Source of the DNA: Psychroflexus maritimus
GTDB lineage: Bacteria; Bacteroidota; Bacteroidia; Flavobacteriales; Flavobacteriaceae
Length of the DNA stretch: 43,117 nt
Reading direction: 5' to 3'
Assembly (NCBI RefSeq): GCF_011089875.1
Contig: NZ_JAANAS010000042.1
Coordinates: 1 to 43,117 of the forward strand
Below are positions 27,453 to 35,788 of the stretch, one piece after another. Both the position numbers and the translations under genes were made by a program. Under the pieces are notes generated by a model that did no database searches, had not been told where the DNA came from, and worked only from the letters and a program-made list of their open reading frames with translations. Each line of letters starts with the position of its first letter. Position 1 is the stretch's first letter.

Positions 27453-28268
27453 ATGGAAAGATTACCTAAGATTGCATTACCCTTTATTATTTTAGCGGTA
27501 GTGGTTATTATTATTATTTCAAAATCTGCAATAAACATATCATCTGGTCAAGCAGGGGTTTTATTTGAGCGATTTGGTGGAGGTGTAGTTACCGATGAAC
27601 CAGCCATGGGGGAAGGTTTTCACATTGTAGCTCCTTGGAATGATGTATTTATTTATGAAGTAAGACAACAATCCTTGGAAGAGAGTATGAAAGTGCTATC
27701 TTCAAATGGTCTAGATATTCGTTTAGATGCTTCAATATGGTTTCGACCAGAAGAAGGACAGATTGGTAAGTTACATCAAGAGCGTGGAGAAAAGTACATT
27801 CAACGTGTTTTGCAACCCGCAATTCGCTCAGCCACAAGAACGGTTGTTGGTAGATATACGCCTGAACAATTATATGCCAGTAAAAGAGAAGCCATACAAA
27901 ATGAAATCTACGAAGAAACTGAAGAAATGTTAATTGGACAATACGTTGAAGTAAAACGTGTTTTAGTAAAAGATATTTCTTTGCCTTCAACTATAAAGGA
28001 AGCTATTGAACGTAAGTTAAGACAAGAACAAGAAGCTTTAGAATATGAATACCGCTTAACAAAAGCTGTTCAAGAAGCCGAAAGACAACGAATTGATGCA
28101 GAAGGTAAAGCTCGAGCTAACGATATTCTTAGTAAGTCGCTTACCGATAAAATTTTGAAAGAAAAAGGTATTCAAGCTACTGTTGAATTATCCAAGTCTA
28201 ATAATTCAAAAGTTGTTGTAATTGGTTCTGGAGATGATGGAATGCCTATTATTCTTGGAAACAACTAG
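27453..28268 (+). CDS. Prohibitin-family (SPFH/Band 7) membrane protein
   Basis: The 271-aa protein has one N-terminal membrane segment (about 6-25), an SPFH domain beginning GQAGVLFERFGGG, and a coiled-coil region rich in Q, E and K (LRQEQEALEYEYRLTKAVQEAE). This matches prohibitins, scaffold proteins that ring membrane proteases and organise membrane domains. The VWA-like protein upstream is a possible partner, judged only by adjacency. A hairpin terminator follows. Confidence 0.9.
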   Translation: MERLPKIALPFIILAVVVIIIISKSAINISSGQAGVLFERFGGGVVTDEPAMGEGFHIVAPWNDVFIYEVRQQSLEESMKVLSSNGLDIRLDASIWFRPEEGQIGKLHQERGEKYIQRVLQPAIRSATRTVVGRYTPEQLYASKREAIQNEIYEETEEMLIGQYVEVKRVLVKDISLPSTIKEAIERKLRQEQEALEYEYRLTKAVQEAERQRIDAEGKARANDILSKSLTDKILKEKGIQATVELSKSNNSKVVVIGSGDDGMPIILGNN

Positions 28269-28290
28269 GCCTATTTAATTTAAATTTTAA

Positions 28291-28326
28291 AAATCTCGAT
28301 TTCTAGTATTGAAATCGGGATTTTTT
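28291..28326 (+). terminator. Intrinsic terminator after the prohibitin-like gene
   Basis: AATCTCGATTTC pairs with GAAATCGGGATT (one G-U pair in RNA) around a seven-base loop, followed by a run of T. It ends the VWA-like/prohibitin unit. Confidence 0.78.
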
Positions 28327-28443
28327 ATGCTTGTGATTTATGAAATTGATGAACTTTTTGTGGCTGAGAATAAAGCTTAATTTTTTTGTAACAAAATCAA
28401 TACTCTTCCTACTTATTCAATTGTAACTTAAACTTTAAAATCA

Positions 28444-29343
28444 ATGATTCAATTAGCACTTAAAAATGTTACTAAAACTTATCCAAACGGAGTAAAAGCT
28501 TTAGACCATATCGATTTAACGATTGAGCCGGGTATGTTTGGCCTACTCGGACCTAATGGAGCGGGCAAATCTACTTTAATGAGAACAATTGCCACGCTTC
28601 AAAAACCTGACGAAGGAGAACTTCATTTAGGAGACATCAATATCTTAAAACAGAAAATGGAATTAAGAAAAGTGCTTGGTTATTTGCCTCAACAATTTGG
28701 GGTGTATCCTAAGATGTCTGCCGAAAAACTTTTACACTATTTTGCTGATTTAAAAGGAATTGGAAACAAAATGGAAAAGAAAAAAATAGTGGACTACGCT
28801 TTAGAAGTTACTAACCTTACAGATGTAAAAGACAAGCACGTAGCAGGTTATTCAGGAGGTATGAAACAGCGTTTTGGTATTGCACAACTGTTACTCAATA
28901 ACCCCAAATTAATTATTGTTGATGAACCTACAGCTGGGCTAGATCCAGCAGAAAGACACCGATTTTTAAACGTCCTACGGGAAATTGGAACCAATAATAT
29001 TGTTATTTTATCTACACATATTGTTGACGATGTAAAAGAACTTTGTAATGATATGGCTATTCTTAACGGCGGTAAAATTTTAAGTAAAATGAATCCAGTT
29101 AATGCGGTAGAAGATTTGAATGGCAAAATTTGGACAACCGTTACCAATAGAGAAGGAGAAGAACAACTTAGCAAGGAACTTAATGTAATTTCTTCAAGCT
29201 TTAACCAAGATAATAGTTTAAACGTTCGTGTTTATTCAGAAGAAAAACCTAATCAAAACTTTCAATCAGTTCAAGCTGATTTAAATGATGTGTATTTTGT
29301 TCACCTAAAACAAGATGAACCAAGCCTTCAACCAAATTCATAA
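28444..29343 (+). CDS. ABC transporter ATP-binding protein
   Basis: A 299-aa ATPase with Walker A GPNGAGKST, the Q-loop (YLPQQFGVYP), signature AGYSGGMKQR, Walker B LIIVDEPTAGLDP and the H-loop STHIV, followed by a C-terminal extension of about 80 residues. It is of the ABC-2 exporter type. The partner permease is the next gene, whose natural start is five bases after this stop. The permease is fused to a peptidase, so the pair is a dedicated system and not a general exporter. Confidence 0.93.
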   Translation: MIQLALKNVTKTYPNGVKALDHIDLTIEPGMFGLLGPNGAGKSTLMRTIATLQKPDEGELHLGDINILKQKMELRKVLGYLPQQFGVYPKMSAEKLLHYFADLKGIGNKMEKKKIVDYALEVTNLTDVKDKHVAGYSGGMKQRFGIAQLLLNNPKLIIVDEPTAGLDPAERHRFLNVLREIGTNNIVILSTHIVDDVKELCNDMAILNGGKILSKMNPVNAVEDLNGKIWTTVTNREGEEQLSKELNVISSSFNQDNSLNVRVYSEEKPNQNFQSVQADLNDVYFVHLKQDEPSLQPNS

Positions 29344-29347
29344 TTAT

Positions 29348-32300
29348 ATGTTTGCGAAAATTTTTAAATTTGAAATCGGCTATTGGTTTAAAAGTTATCT
29401 CTTTTATACCTACATGGCATTAATATTTGTGCTTTCTATCTTTGTTATGGGTATAGCGCTAGGAATTTTTGATAATTCTACAATGAGTGTAGTAGGTATC
29501 AAAAAAATGAATTCGCCACTAGCTATTGCTGGATTACTTTCTGGAATTGCTTTCTTGATTTATTTTTTACTTCCCTCTATAATAGGAAATTCTATTTATA
29601 AGGATTATAAATCAGAAATGCACGAGGTTTTATTTTCTTATCCCTTTACCAAAGCCCAGTATTTACTAGCTAAGTTTTTTAGTAGCTTATTTGCTTCTTT
29701 ACTTATTGTTATTGTTGCACTTCTAGGTATTATAATTGCCTGTTATTTACCTGGAGTAAATCAAGATTTATTAAACGAGTTTCAACTAATCAATTATCTT
29801 CAGCCATTTTTATTAATTATTGTACCTAACTTTATCTTTTTTGGCTCGATAGTTTTTGGTGTGGTTACATTTTCAAGAAATATATTTGTTGGCTTTATTG
29901 TGGTTTTAGTTTTACTGGTTTTACAAGGTTTGGCAGGCAGCTATATGGCAGAATTAGATACAAAAGCTATAGGCGCACTTCTAGACCCATTAGGAACGAA
30001 CGCCATAAGTTTTATTACCGAATATTGGACTGTAGAAGAACAAAATAGTCAATTGATACCATTTGAAGGTTACTTGCTCTATAACCGTTTGCTATGGCTG
30101 GGAATAAGCTTCATTGTTTTTGCCTTCATCTATAATCGTTTTAATTTTCAACATGCTGCTCCAAAATTAAAACTATTTAAAAGAAAGAATGAAAAGCGAT
30201 TCACAAAAAGAAATTTTGGTGGGTATAAAATTGCTGAATTACCTAAAGTAAATCTTGATTTTTCAAACTTACGACTTATCAAAACTACATGGACTCATGC
30301 CTTATTTGATTTAAAATACATTTTAAAGAATTGGGCCTTCATAAGTATTTATGTTGTGTCTGTTTTTGTTTTGTTTTTAATACTTAGTGAAGGTTTTAGC
30401 ATTTTAGGAACAAAGACTTTACCTGTAACAAGAATTATGGTTGATTTGGGTAGTCAAAATATCAGCTTTTTTTTAATGATTTTAGTGTTTTTGTTTTCAG
30501 GAATGTTAATTCACCGAGGTAGCTTAGCAAAAATGCATCAACTTTTAGATGCAAGCGCGCAACCAACTTGGGTTTTTGTGATTTCTAAGTTTGTCGCTAT
30601 TCTGTTAATGATTTTAGTTTTATACGGATCAACAATATTAATTTCAATAGGTTTTCAGGCCTATAATGGTTTTTATGATTTTGAAATAGGATTGTATTTA
30701 TACCATTACTTTATAATCAAACTTTCAGATTGGATAACTTGGGTAATGCTAGCTTTTTTATTTCATAGTTTGATTAAAAATTATGTAGTTGGCTTTGTAA
30801 GTTTATTGGCATTTAGTATTTTATTAGGGTTCTTTCCAAGTTTTGGAATAGAGCAATCTATCTTTATTTTAGGAGAAGACCCTGGTGTTTACTATTCCGA
30901 TATGGATGGTTTTGGAAGTGGCCAAAAACGCTATTTTGTTTATAAACTTTACTGGTTTTTACTAGGTATTGTTTTTCTTGTTTTAGCTACACTTTTTTAC
31001 AAACGTGGATTAACCGTTGACGTAAAAGAAAGGCTTCAAGTGTTTATTGAGCGTTTTTCAATTCAACGAAAGTTGATTTTGTTTTGTTCTTTATTCTTTT
31101 TTATAGGTTTGGGAACGTACATTTATTACGTAAATAATGTAGAAAATGAGCGCTATTCTGGCAAAGAAAGAGAACTTCAACGGGTTGCTTATGAACGAGA
31201 TTTTGGTACTTATAATCAAATGAAGCATCCGCGAATCACAGCTACTAAAATTGAATTAGACTTGTTCCCAAAAACTAGAGATTACCATGCCAAAGGAAAG
31301 TTTACCTTAACTAATAAAACTAAGCAACCTATAGATTCTCTTTGGGTGAATTTAAGCAAAGATGATATTTTGAATTTTGATTTCTCAAAAGAATTTTCAG
31401 TATCTCTAGAAAATGAAGATTACGAATTTAAGGTCATTCACTTAACTGAAGCGCTAGCTCCAGGTGAGGAGCTGATTTTCAGCTTTGAAATGAAAAATAA
31501 ACCTAATACTTGGTTGAGAAATAATTCGCCCGTCAGGTATAATGGTACGTTTATAAACAACAATATTTTCCCTAGTTTTGGATACCAAGAAGCCTATGAA
31601 ATAAACAATGCTAAATTGAGAGAAAAATACGATTTACCTTTCAAAGAACGTATGAAATCTCCTTTTGATGAAGATGCACTTCAAAATACTTATATTTCTA
31701 ACCAAGCTGATTGGATAGATTTTGAAACCATTGTAAGTACAAGTGAAGATCAAATTGCTATTGCTCCTGGTTATTTGGAAAAGGAATGGGTAGAAGATGG
31801 ACAACGTTATTTTCATTATAAAATGGATGACAAGATTTTGAATTTCTACAATTTCATGTCGGCCGAATATGAAGTTATGGAAGAAGAGCATGAAGGTATT
31901 GCAGTTCAAATTTTCTACCATCCAGGTCATACTTATAATTTAGACAGAATGATGAACGGGGCTAAAGATGCTTTATCTTATTATGGAAAAAATTTTAGTC
32001 CTTACCAGTTTAGGCAATTGCGAATTATAGAGTTTCCTTCATCCGGAGGAACTTTTGCCCAAGCCTTCGCTAATACCGTTCCTTTTTCTGAAGGCATTGG
32101 TTTTATTGCCGATGTAGATGAAGAAAGTGGGGTAGATTATCCTTATTCGGTTACGGCTCACGAAGTTGCGCATCAATGGTGGGCACATCAAGTAATTGGT
32201 GCTAACGTAAGAGGGGCAACTCTAATGTCTGAAAGTTTATCAGAATATTCTTCGTTAAAAGTGTTAGAAGAACGTTATGGAAAAAATCAAATGCGTCAAT

Positions 32301-32989
32301 TTTTAAAAGATGCGCTTGATAAATACCTAAGTGGAAGAACTTTTGAAAGTCAGAAAGAGTTGCCATTAATTTTGAATGAAAACCAACAGTATATTCATTA
32401 CAACAAAGGATCACTAGTTTTATACGCCATAAGTGATTATGTGGGCGATACAGCTTTTAATAAAATGCTTTCCAAGTATATTGAAGACGTTGCTTTTCAG
32501 GAGCCTCCTTATACTACGTCTATAGAATTTACTAAATATATAAGTGAAATAGTTCCAGAAGAGCTTCAATACTTAGTAGTAGATTTGTTGGAAACCATTA
32601 CTTTATATGATAATAAAGTTGTAGATGCTTCATTTGAAAAATTAGAAGAAGGAGGGAAGTTCCAAGTGAATTTTTCTGGGATTGTATCTAAATATAAATC
32701 TGATGATACCGGAAATAAATCTTACGAAGATCAATTTAATCAGAAATTGAGTTATAATTTAGACGAAGATGAGCTTGTGTCTTATCCTTTAAAAGATTAT
32801 GTTGAAGTTGGTGTTTTTGGTAAAGACGAAGATGGAGAGGAAATTATTCTTTACCTAGAGAAGCATTTAATTGAAGACATTTTCAATGAATTCACGATAG
32901 AGGTTGATTTAGAGCCTACGGAAGTAGGTATAGATCCTTACAACAAATTGATTGATAGAAATTCTTCAGATAACCGGAAGAAACTATAA
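29348..32989 (+). CDS. ABC-2 permease fused to an M1-family aminopeptidase
   Basis: From the ATG at 29348 the chain is 1213 aa. The first part (about 1-600) carries two sets of ABC-2-type membrane helices, making a full permease in one chain. The second part (about 610-1213) is an M1-type metallopeptidase on the far side of the membrane: zinc motif HEVAHQWW with His938, Glu939 and His942, and a downstream glutamate in LMSESLSEYSS, 18 or so residues later. The usual GxMEN exopeptidase motif is replaced by GGTFAQAFAN, so amino-terminal specificity may differ. The fusion is known in Bacteroidota but its substrate is not. The frame extends upstream to 29315, overlapping the ATPase gene. Confidence 0.9.
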   Translation: MFAKIFKFEIGYWFKSYLFYTYMALIFVLSIFVMGIALGIFDNSTMSVVGIKKMNSPLAIAGLLSGIAFLIYFLLPSIIGNSIYKDYKSEMHEVLFSYPFTKAQYLLAKFFSSLFASLLIVIVALLGIIIACYLPGVNQDLLNEFQLINYLQPFLLIIVPNFIFFGSIVFGVVTFSRNIFVGFIVVLVLLVLQGLAGSYMAELDTKAIGALLDPLGTNAISFITEYWTVEEQNSQLIPFEGYLLYNRLLWLGISFIVFAFIYNRFNFQHAAPKLKLFKRKNEKRFTKRNFGGYKIAELPKVNLDFSNLRLIKTTWTHALFDLKYILKNWAFISIYVVSVFVLFLILSEGFSILGTKTLPVTRIMVDLGSQNISFFLMILVFLFSGMLIHRGSLAKMHQLLDASAQPTWVFVISKFVAILLMILVLYGSTILISIGFQAYNGFYDFEIGLYLYHYFIIKLSDWITWVMLAFLFHSLIKNYVVGFVSLLAFSILLGFFPSFGIEQSIFILGEDPGVYYSDMDGFGSGQKRYFVYKLYWFLLGIVFLVLATLFYKRGLTVDVKERLQVFIERFSIQRKLILFCSLFFFIGLGTYIYYVNNVENERYSGKERELQRVAYERDFGTYNQMKHPRITATKIELDLFPKTRDYHAKGKFTLTNKTKQPIDSLWVNLSKDDILNFDFSKEFSVSLENEDYEFKVIHLTEALAPGEELIFSFEMKNKPNTWLRNNSPVRYNGTFINNNIFPSFGYQEAYEINNAKLREKYDLPFKERMKSPFDEDALQNTYISNQADWIDFETIVSTSEDQIAIAPGYLEKEWVEDGQRYFHYKMDDKILNFYNFMSAEYEVMEEEHEGIAVQIFYHPGHTYNLDRMMNGAKDALSYYGKNFSPYQFRQLRIIEFPSSGGTFAQAFANTVPFSEGIGFIADVDEESGVDYPYSVTAHEVAHQWWAHQVIGANVRGATLMSESLSEYSSLKVLEERYGKNQMRQFLKDALDKYLSGRTFESQKELPLILNENQQYIHYNKGSLVLYAISDYVGDTAFNKMLSKYIEDVAFQEPPYTTSIEFTKYISEIVPEELQYLVVDLLETITLYDNKVVDASFEKLEEGGKFQVNFSGIVSKYKSDDTGNKSYEDQFNQKLSYNLDEDELVSYPLKDYVEVGVFGKDEDGEEIILYLEKHLIEDIFNEFTIEVDLEPTEVGIDPYNKLIDRNSSDNRKKL

Positions 32990-32995
32990 GCGCAT

Positions 32996-33031
32996 AAAAA
33001 AGCCGTTTCAAATCTGAAACGGCTTTTTTTT
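32996..33031 (+). terminator. Bidirectional intrinsic terminator
   Basis: AAAAAAGCCGTTTCA pairs with TGAAACGGCTTTTTT across a four-base loop. The A-run before and T-run after let it stop transcription from both sides: the ABC-peptidase gene on the plus strand and hpf on the minus strand. Confidence 0.92.
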
Positions 33032-33052
33032 AAATAATAATTCTCTCAAGCA

Positions 33053-33358
33053 CTAATGATGTGCTGTCATTTTTTCTTTCTTTTTTCGTAATTGTCTTGT
33101 TACATCTTCAATGCTTGAAGATATAGCAGATTCAAAGTTTTTTTCACTACTTGAAGCAAACATATTTTGGCCAGGAGCACTCAATTTAATATCACAAATC
33201 ATCCCCTTATCCTGTTCGCTGGTATTTTCTTTTTTAAAAAAGACTTCTGCTCTAACAATCCAATTGTATCGCTCAAATAACTTGTTTAGCTTTTTAGTAG
33301 TAAACTCCTCAAGACGCTCGCTTGCTGTAACGTGTACATAATTAAAATTGATATCCAT
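33053..33358 (-). CDS. hpf: Ribosome hibernation-promoting factor (short HPF/RaiA type)
   Basis: A 101-aa protein of the S30AE/HPF family, which binds the decoding region of idle ribosomes. Seen are the N-terminal strand DINFNYVHVTASERLEEF, the loop NKLFERYNWIVRAEVFF, the central DIKLSAPGQNMFA and a basic C-terminal tail (RQLRKKKEKMTAHH). It is the short form, lacking the dimerising C-terminal domain of long HPF. Only eight bases upstream of its start lies a perfect palindrome (33366-33385), which may be an operator or leader hairpin. Confidence 0.93.
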   Translation of the reverse strand: MDINFNYVHVTASERLEEFTTKKLNKLFERYNWIVRAEVFFKKENTSEQDKGMICDIKLSAPGQNMFASSSEKNFESAISSSIEDVTRQLRKKKEKMTAHH

Positions 33359-33365
33359 AATTATT

Positions 33366-33385
33366 TATTTTAGAACTCTAAAATA
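33366..33385 (-). promoter_or_regulatory. Palindrome immediately upstream of hpf
   Basis: TATTTTAGA and TCTAAAATA form perfect nine-base arms around a two-base centre, ending eight bases before the hpf start codon. Placed in the leader, it could act as an operator for a dimeric regulator or as an RNA hairpin occluding the ribosome site. I saw no second copy in the window. Confidence 0.45.
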
Positions 33386-33547
33386 GTAAAAATTAAAGAT
33401 AATACATAACAAGCTATTACTAAAATTTGTTATTTATGAAGAATTTATTGATGCAAGTCATAATTTTGTAAATTCATTTAGATTTTAAGTAGGCACTTAA
33501 ATTATTTAAAATATCAGGCAGTAATAATTTGGGAATAAGATTTAAAA

Positions 33548-34216
33548 TTAATCAATAACGTCACAATTTTGACTTGAAGCTTCTAAAATAAGTGCCAATA
33601 ACTCTGCATTACTTGTAGTTTTATAATGTTCATTTTGGTATAAGAATAAATCAATGGGTTGTTTGATCTCAAAACGTACATCATCTGAAAGATTAGAAAG
33701 AAAGTTGTATAGCGCTTCAGCATCATTCAAGGCTCGTTGTTCAAATCTATTATTTTTGGTAAAAGCTACTTTCAATTGAATAGGATAAATTAATTCAGCA
33801 CAATCAATATGATTTTTAAAAAGCAGTCCTTCCTTGCATTGAGTTAATAAGTCTAAATGCTGATTTTTATGCGCAACTTGATGAGCTGTATAATCGGCAG
33901 TTTTAATTTGTAATGGATATAGAAACTCGTAATTTTGATGATTTTGACTAGCAAATTCAGCAAGTTCTTCCTTATTAGTTAGTTCCAAAATATGATTATC
34001 TTCCAATTTAACTTTATAAGGAAACTCAATACTAAAACAAGTTGAACCATCAATAAATTGATCAAATATTGTATTATGAGAACTAACTCCTCTTAGAAGG
34101 GCAGTTAATTCTGAAGAATTATGTAAAGCGTCATCAGAGTCTTCAATGATGGTTAAATCATCATCATAACAACCGAAACATAAAACCACAAAAAACAGGT
34201 TTAAAATTTTTTTCAT
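33548..34216 (-). CDS. Duplicated-domain surface lipoprotein of unknown function
   Basis: The 222-aa protein has a lipoprotein signal peptide (lipobox CFGC, lipidated C16) followed by acidic residues (DDDLTIIEDSDD), a pattern often seen in surface-exposed lipoproteins of this phylum. The mature part consists of two related units. Unit one runs from C60 (CFSIEFPYKVKL) to C127 (LLTQC); unit two from C139 (CAELIYPIQLKV) to C218 (SSQNC). In each, a strand with FPY or YP is followed by a helix-like stretch rich in E and L (NKEELAEFAS / NDAEALYNFLS), a second strand (LYPLQIK / KQPIDLF) and a final helix before the closing cysteine. Such cysteine pairs could form disulphides. It is divergent from the ECF sigma gene 67 bases away. 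Confidence 0.72.
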   Translation of the reverse strand: MKKILNLFFVVLCFGCYDDDLTIIEDSDDALHNSSELTALLRGVSSHNTIFDQFIDGSTCFSIEFPYKVKLEDNHILELTNKEELAEFASQNHQNYEFLYPLQIKTADYTAHQVAHKNQHLDLLTQCKEGLLFKNHIDCAELIYPIQLKVAFTKNNRFEQRALNDAEALYNFLSNLSDDVRFEIKQPIDLFLYQNEHYKTTSNAELLALILEASSQNCDVID

Positions 34217-34241
34217 CGTACTAATTTATTCATAAATAAAA

Positions 34242-34249
34242 CAAATTTA
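34242..34249 (-). promoter_or_regulatory. Promoter of the duplicated lipoprotein gene, TAnnTTTG box
   Basis: On the minus strand the box reads TAAATTTG and lies 25 bases before the ATG. It matches the housekeeping consensus, so the lipoprotein could be expressed without the divergent sigma factor. Confidence 0.45.
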
Positions 34250-34283
34250 GATAAAAAATTCCTACCATTGTTATCTTAATTTT

Positions 34284-34823
34284 ATGTTTAGAAAGATAAA
34301 ACCAATGCCAAGCCAAAATAATTCTAATGTTTGCGATGAAAAAATATTTGAGCAAGTTCATAAAAAGTATGCTCAAGATTTATATAATTTCACGTATTAT
34401 AAATATGGTGAAAAAATAGACCCTGCAGATAAAGTTCAAAATGCCTTTTTAAAATTATGGGAAAACTGCAAAGATATACTACCTGAAAAAGCAAAAAGTT
34501 TTTTATTTACAGTTACTAACAACCTAGCAATTAATACTTTTAAACATCATCAAGTTGTTCTAAAATACCAAAATGAGTACTTTTCATCACAACAAAATAA
34601 TGAAGATCCCTCTTTTCTTATGGAAGAAGCTGAGTATTTAAAAAAATATCAACAAGCCCTATCTTTACTAACACCAGAAAAAAGAGCTACTTTTTTAATG
34701 TGTAAAGCTGAAGGTAAAAAGCATCAAGAAGTAGCTGAATTATTAGGTGTTTCTAGAAAAGCTGTAGAAAAAAGATTATATTCAGCCATCAGTGAATTAA
34801 GAAAACACATAAAAGAGATTTAA
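34284..34823 (+). CDS. ECF-type RNA polymerase sigma factor
   Basis: A 179-aa sigma-70 family protein of extracytoplasmic-function type. Region 2 is recognised in YAQDLYNFTYYKYGEKIDPA and VQNAFLKLWENC; region 4 in LTPEKRATFLMCKAEGKKHQ and a helix-turn-helix VAELLGVSRKAVEKRLYSA. Together with the FecR and receptor genes that follow, it forms a FecI-FecR-FecA-like signalling set. The gene is preceded by TACCATTG (34263-34270), one base off the housekeeping -7 box, and the same form precedes fecR. Confidence 0.92.
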   Translation: MFRKIKPMPSQNNSNVCDEKIFEQVHKKYAQDLYNFTYYKYGEKIDPADKVQNAFLKLWENCKDILPEKAKSFLFTVTNNLAINTFKHHQVVLKYQNEYFSSQQNNEDPSFLMEEAEYLKKYQQALSLLTPEKRATFLMCKAEGKKHQEVAELLGVSRKAVEKRLYSAISELRKHIKEI

Positions 34824-34880
34824 CATTTTTAAAGTAGGAAAAAAAGACTTACTATTGTTTAATTAGCAGATATCAAAGGT

Positions 34881-35780
34881 ATGGAAGAGGAGAAAATGCT
34901 ACATAAATATTTAAATAACGAACTTAAAGGCGCAGAACTAGATTCGTTTTTAGCATCGGATGTTTATCAAGAATACAAGGCTCTAATTACTCATGCTAAA
35001 GCCTTTAAATCATTAGATTATAATACCAATTCATCTTATACAAATCTTCAACAAGAAATTAATAAGAAAAAAATTAAACGTGGTAAATTAGTTAGTTTAT
35101 CAATTATTGGGGCTATTGCAGCGTTGTTAGTAATAGGAGTTTTTGTACTTGCTGATTTATTTACTCACACCGAAAACTTCCATACAGGAATTGCAGAAAA
35201 ATCTGAATTTGATTTACCCGATCAATCTCAGGTATTTTTAGCTCCTAATTCTAATTTATTATTAGCTAACAAAACATGGTTAAATAATCGCTCTTTAAAG
35301 CTAATAGGGGAAGCAAGTTTTAATGTAAAAAAAGGAAAAGTATTTGTGGTTAATACACGTATGGGAAATGTAAGTGTTTTAGGTACCGAGTTTAACGTAA
35401 AACATAGAGAAAAACTCTTTGAAGTCAAGTGTTTTTCAGGAAAAGTTCAAGTTGATACAGGCGGAAAATCTTTTATTTTAGAAGCTGGAGAACGTCTTCA
35501 AAACTTTGACGGAAATGTGAATAAATCTAAAACTTCGGTAAAATCAGCCGATTGGCGTAAAAATTTTTCGACCTTTAATACTATTGCCGTAGGTCAGGTA
35601 ATTCGAGAATTAAAAAATTACTACGCTATAGAAATCAATTATTCTAGCATCAATAAAGACCTCAAATTTTCTGGTAGTTTTGAGCACGATAATTTAGAAA
35701 ATGCCCTTAAATCTATTTGCCAACCGCTATCGCTTGAATTTGAAATCTTAGAAAACAAAGCAATTATCTACAATAAATAG
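34881..35780 (+). CDS. FecR-family anti-sigma factor
   Basis: FecR-like proteins sit in the inner membrane, hold the ECF sigma factor through their cytoplasmic N-terminus and receive a signal from the TonB-dependent receptor in the periplasm. The 299-aa protein has a cytoplasmic part (1-69), one membrane segment (about 70-94, SIIGAIAALLVIGVFVLADLF), a FecR domain (about 100-200: EFDLPDQSQVFLAPNSNLL, VLGTEFNVK) and the C-terminal DUF4974-type domain (GQVIRELKNYYAIEINYSS). It lies 57 bases after the sigma gene and eight before the receptor. Confidence 0.93.
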   Translation: MEEEKMLHKYLNNELKGAELDSFLASDVYQEYKALITHAKAFKSLDYNTNSSYTNLQQEINKKKIKRGKLVSLSIIGAIAALLVIGVFVLADLFTHTENFHTGIAEKSEFDLPDQSQVFLAPNSNLLLANKTWLNNRSLKLIGEASFNVKKGKVFVVNTRMGNVSVLGTEFNVKHREKLFEVKCFSGKVQVDTGGKSFILEAGERLQNFDGNVNKSKTSVKSADWRKNFSTFNTIAVGQVIRELKNYYAIEINYSSINKDLKFSGSFEHDNLENALKSICQPLSLEFEILENKAIIYNK

Positions 35781-35788
35781 CTTAGCTT

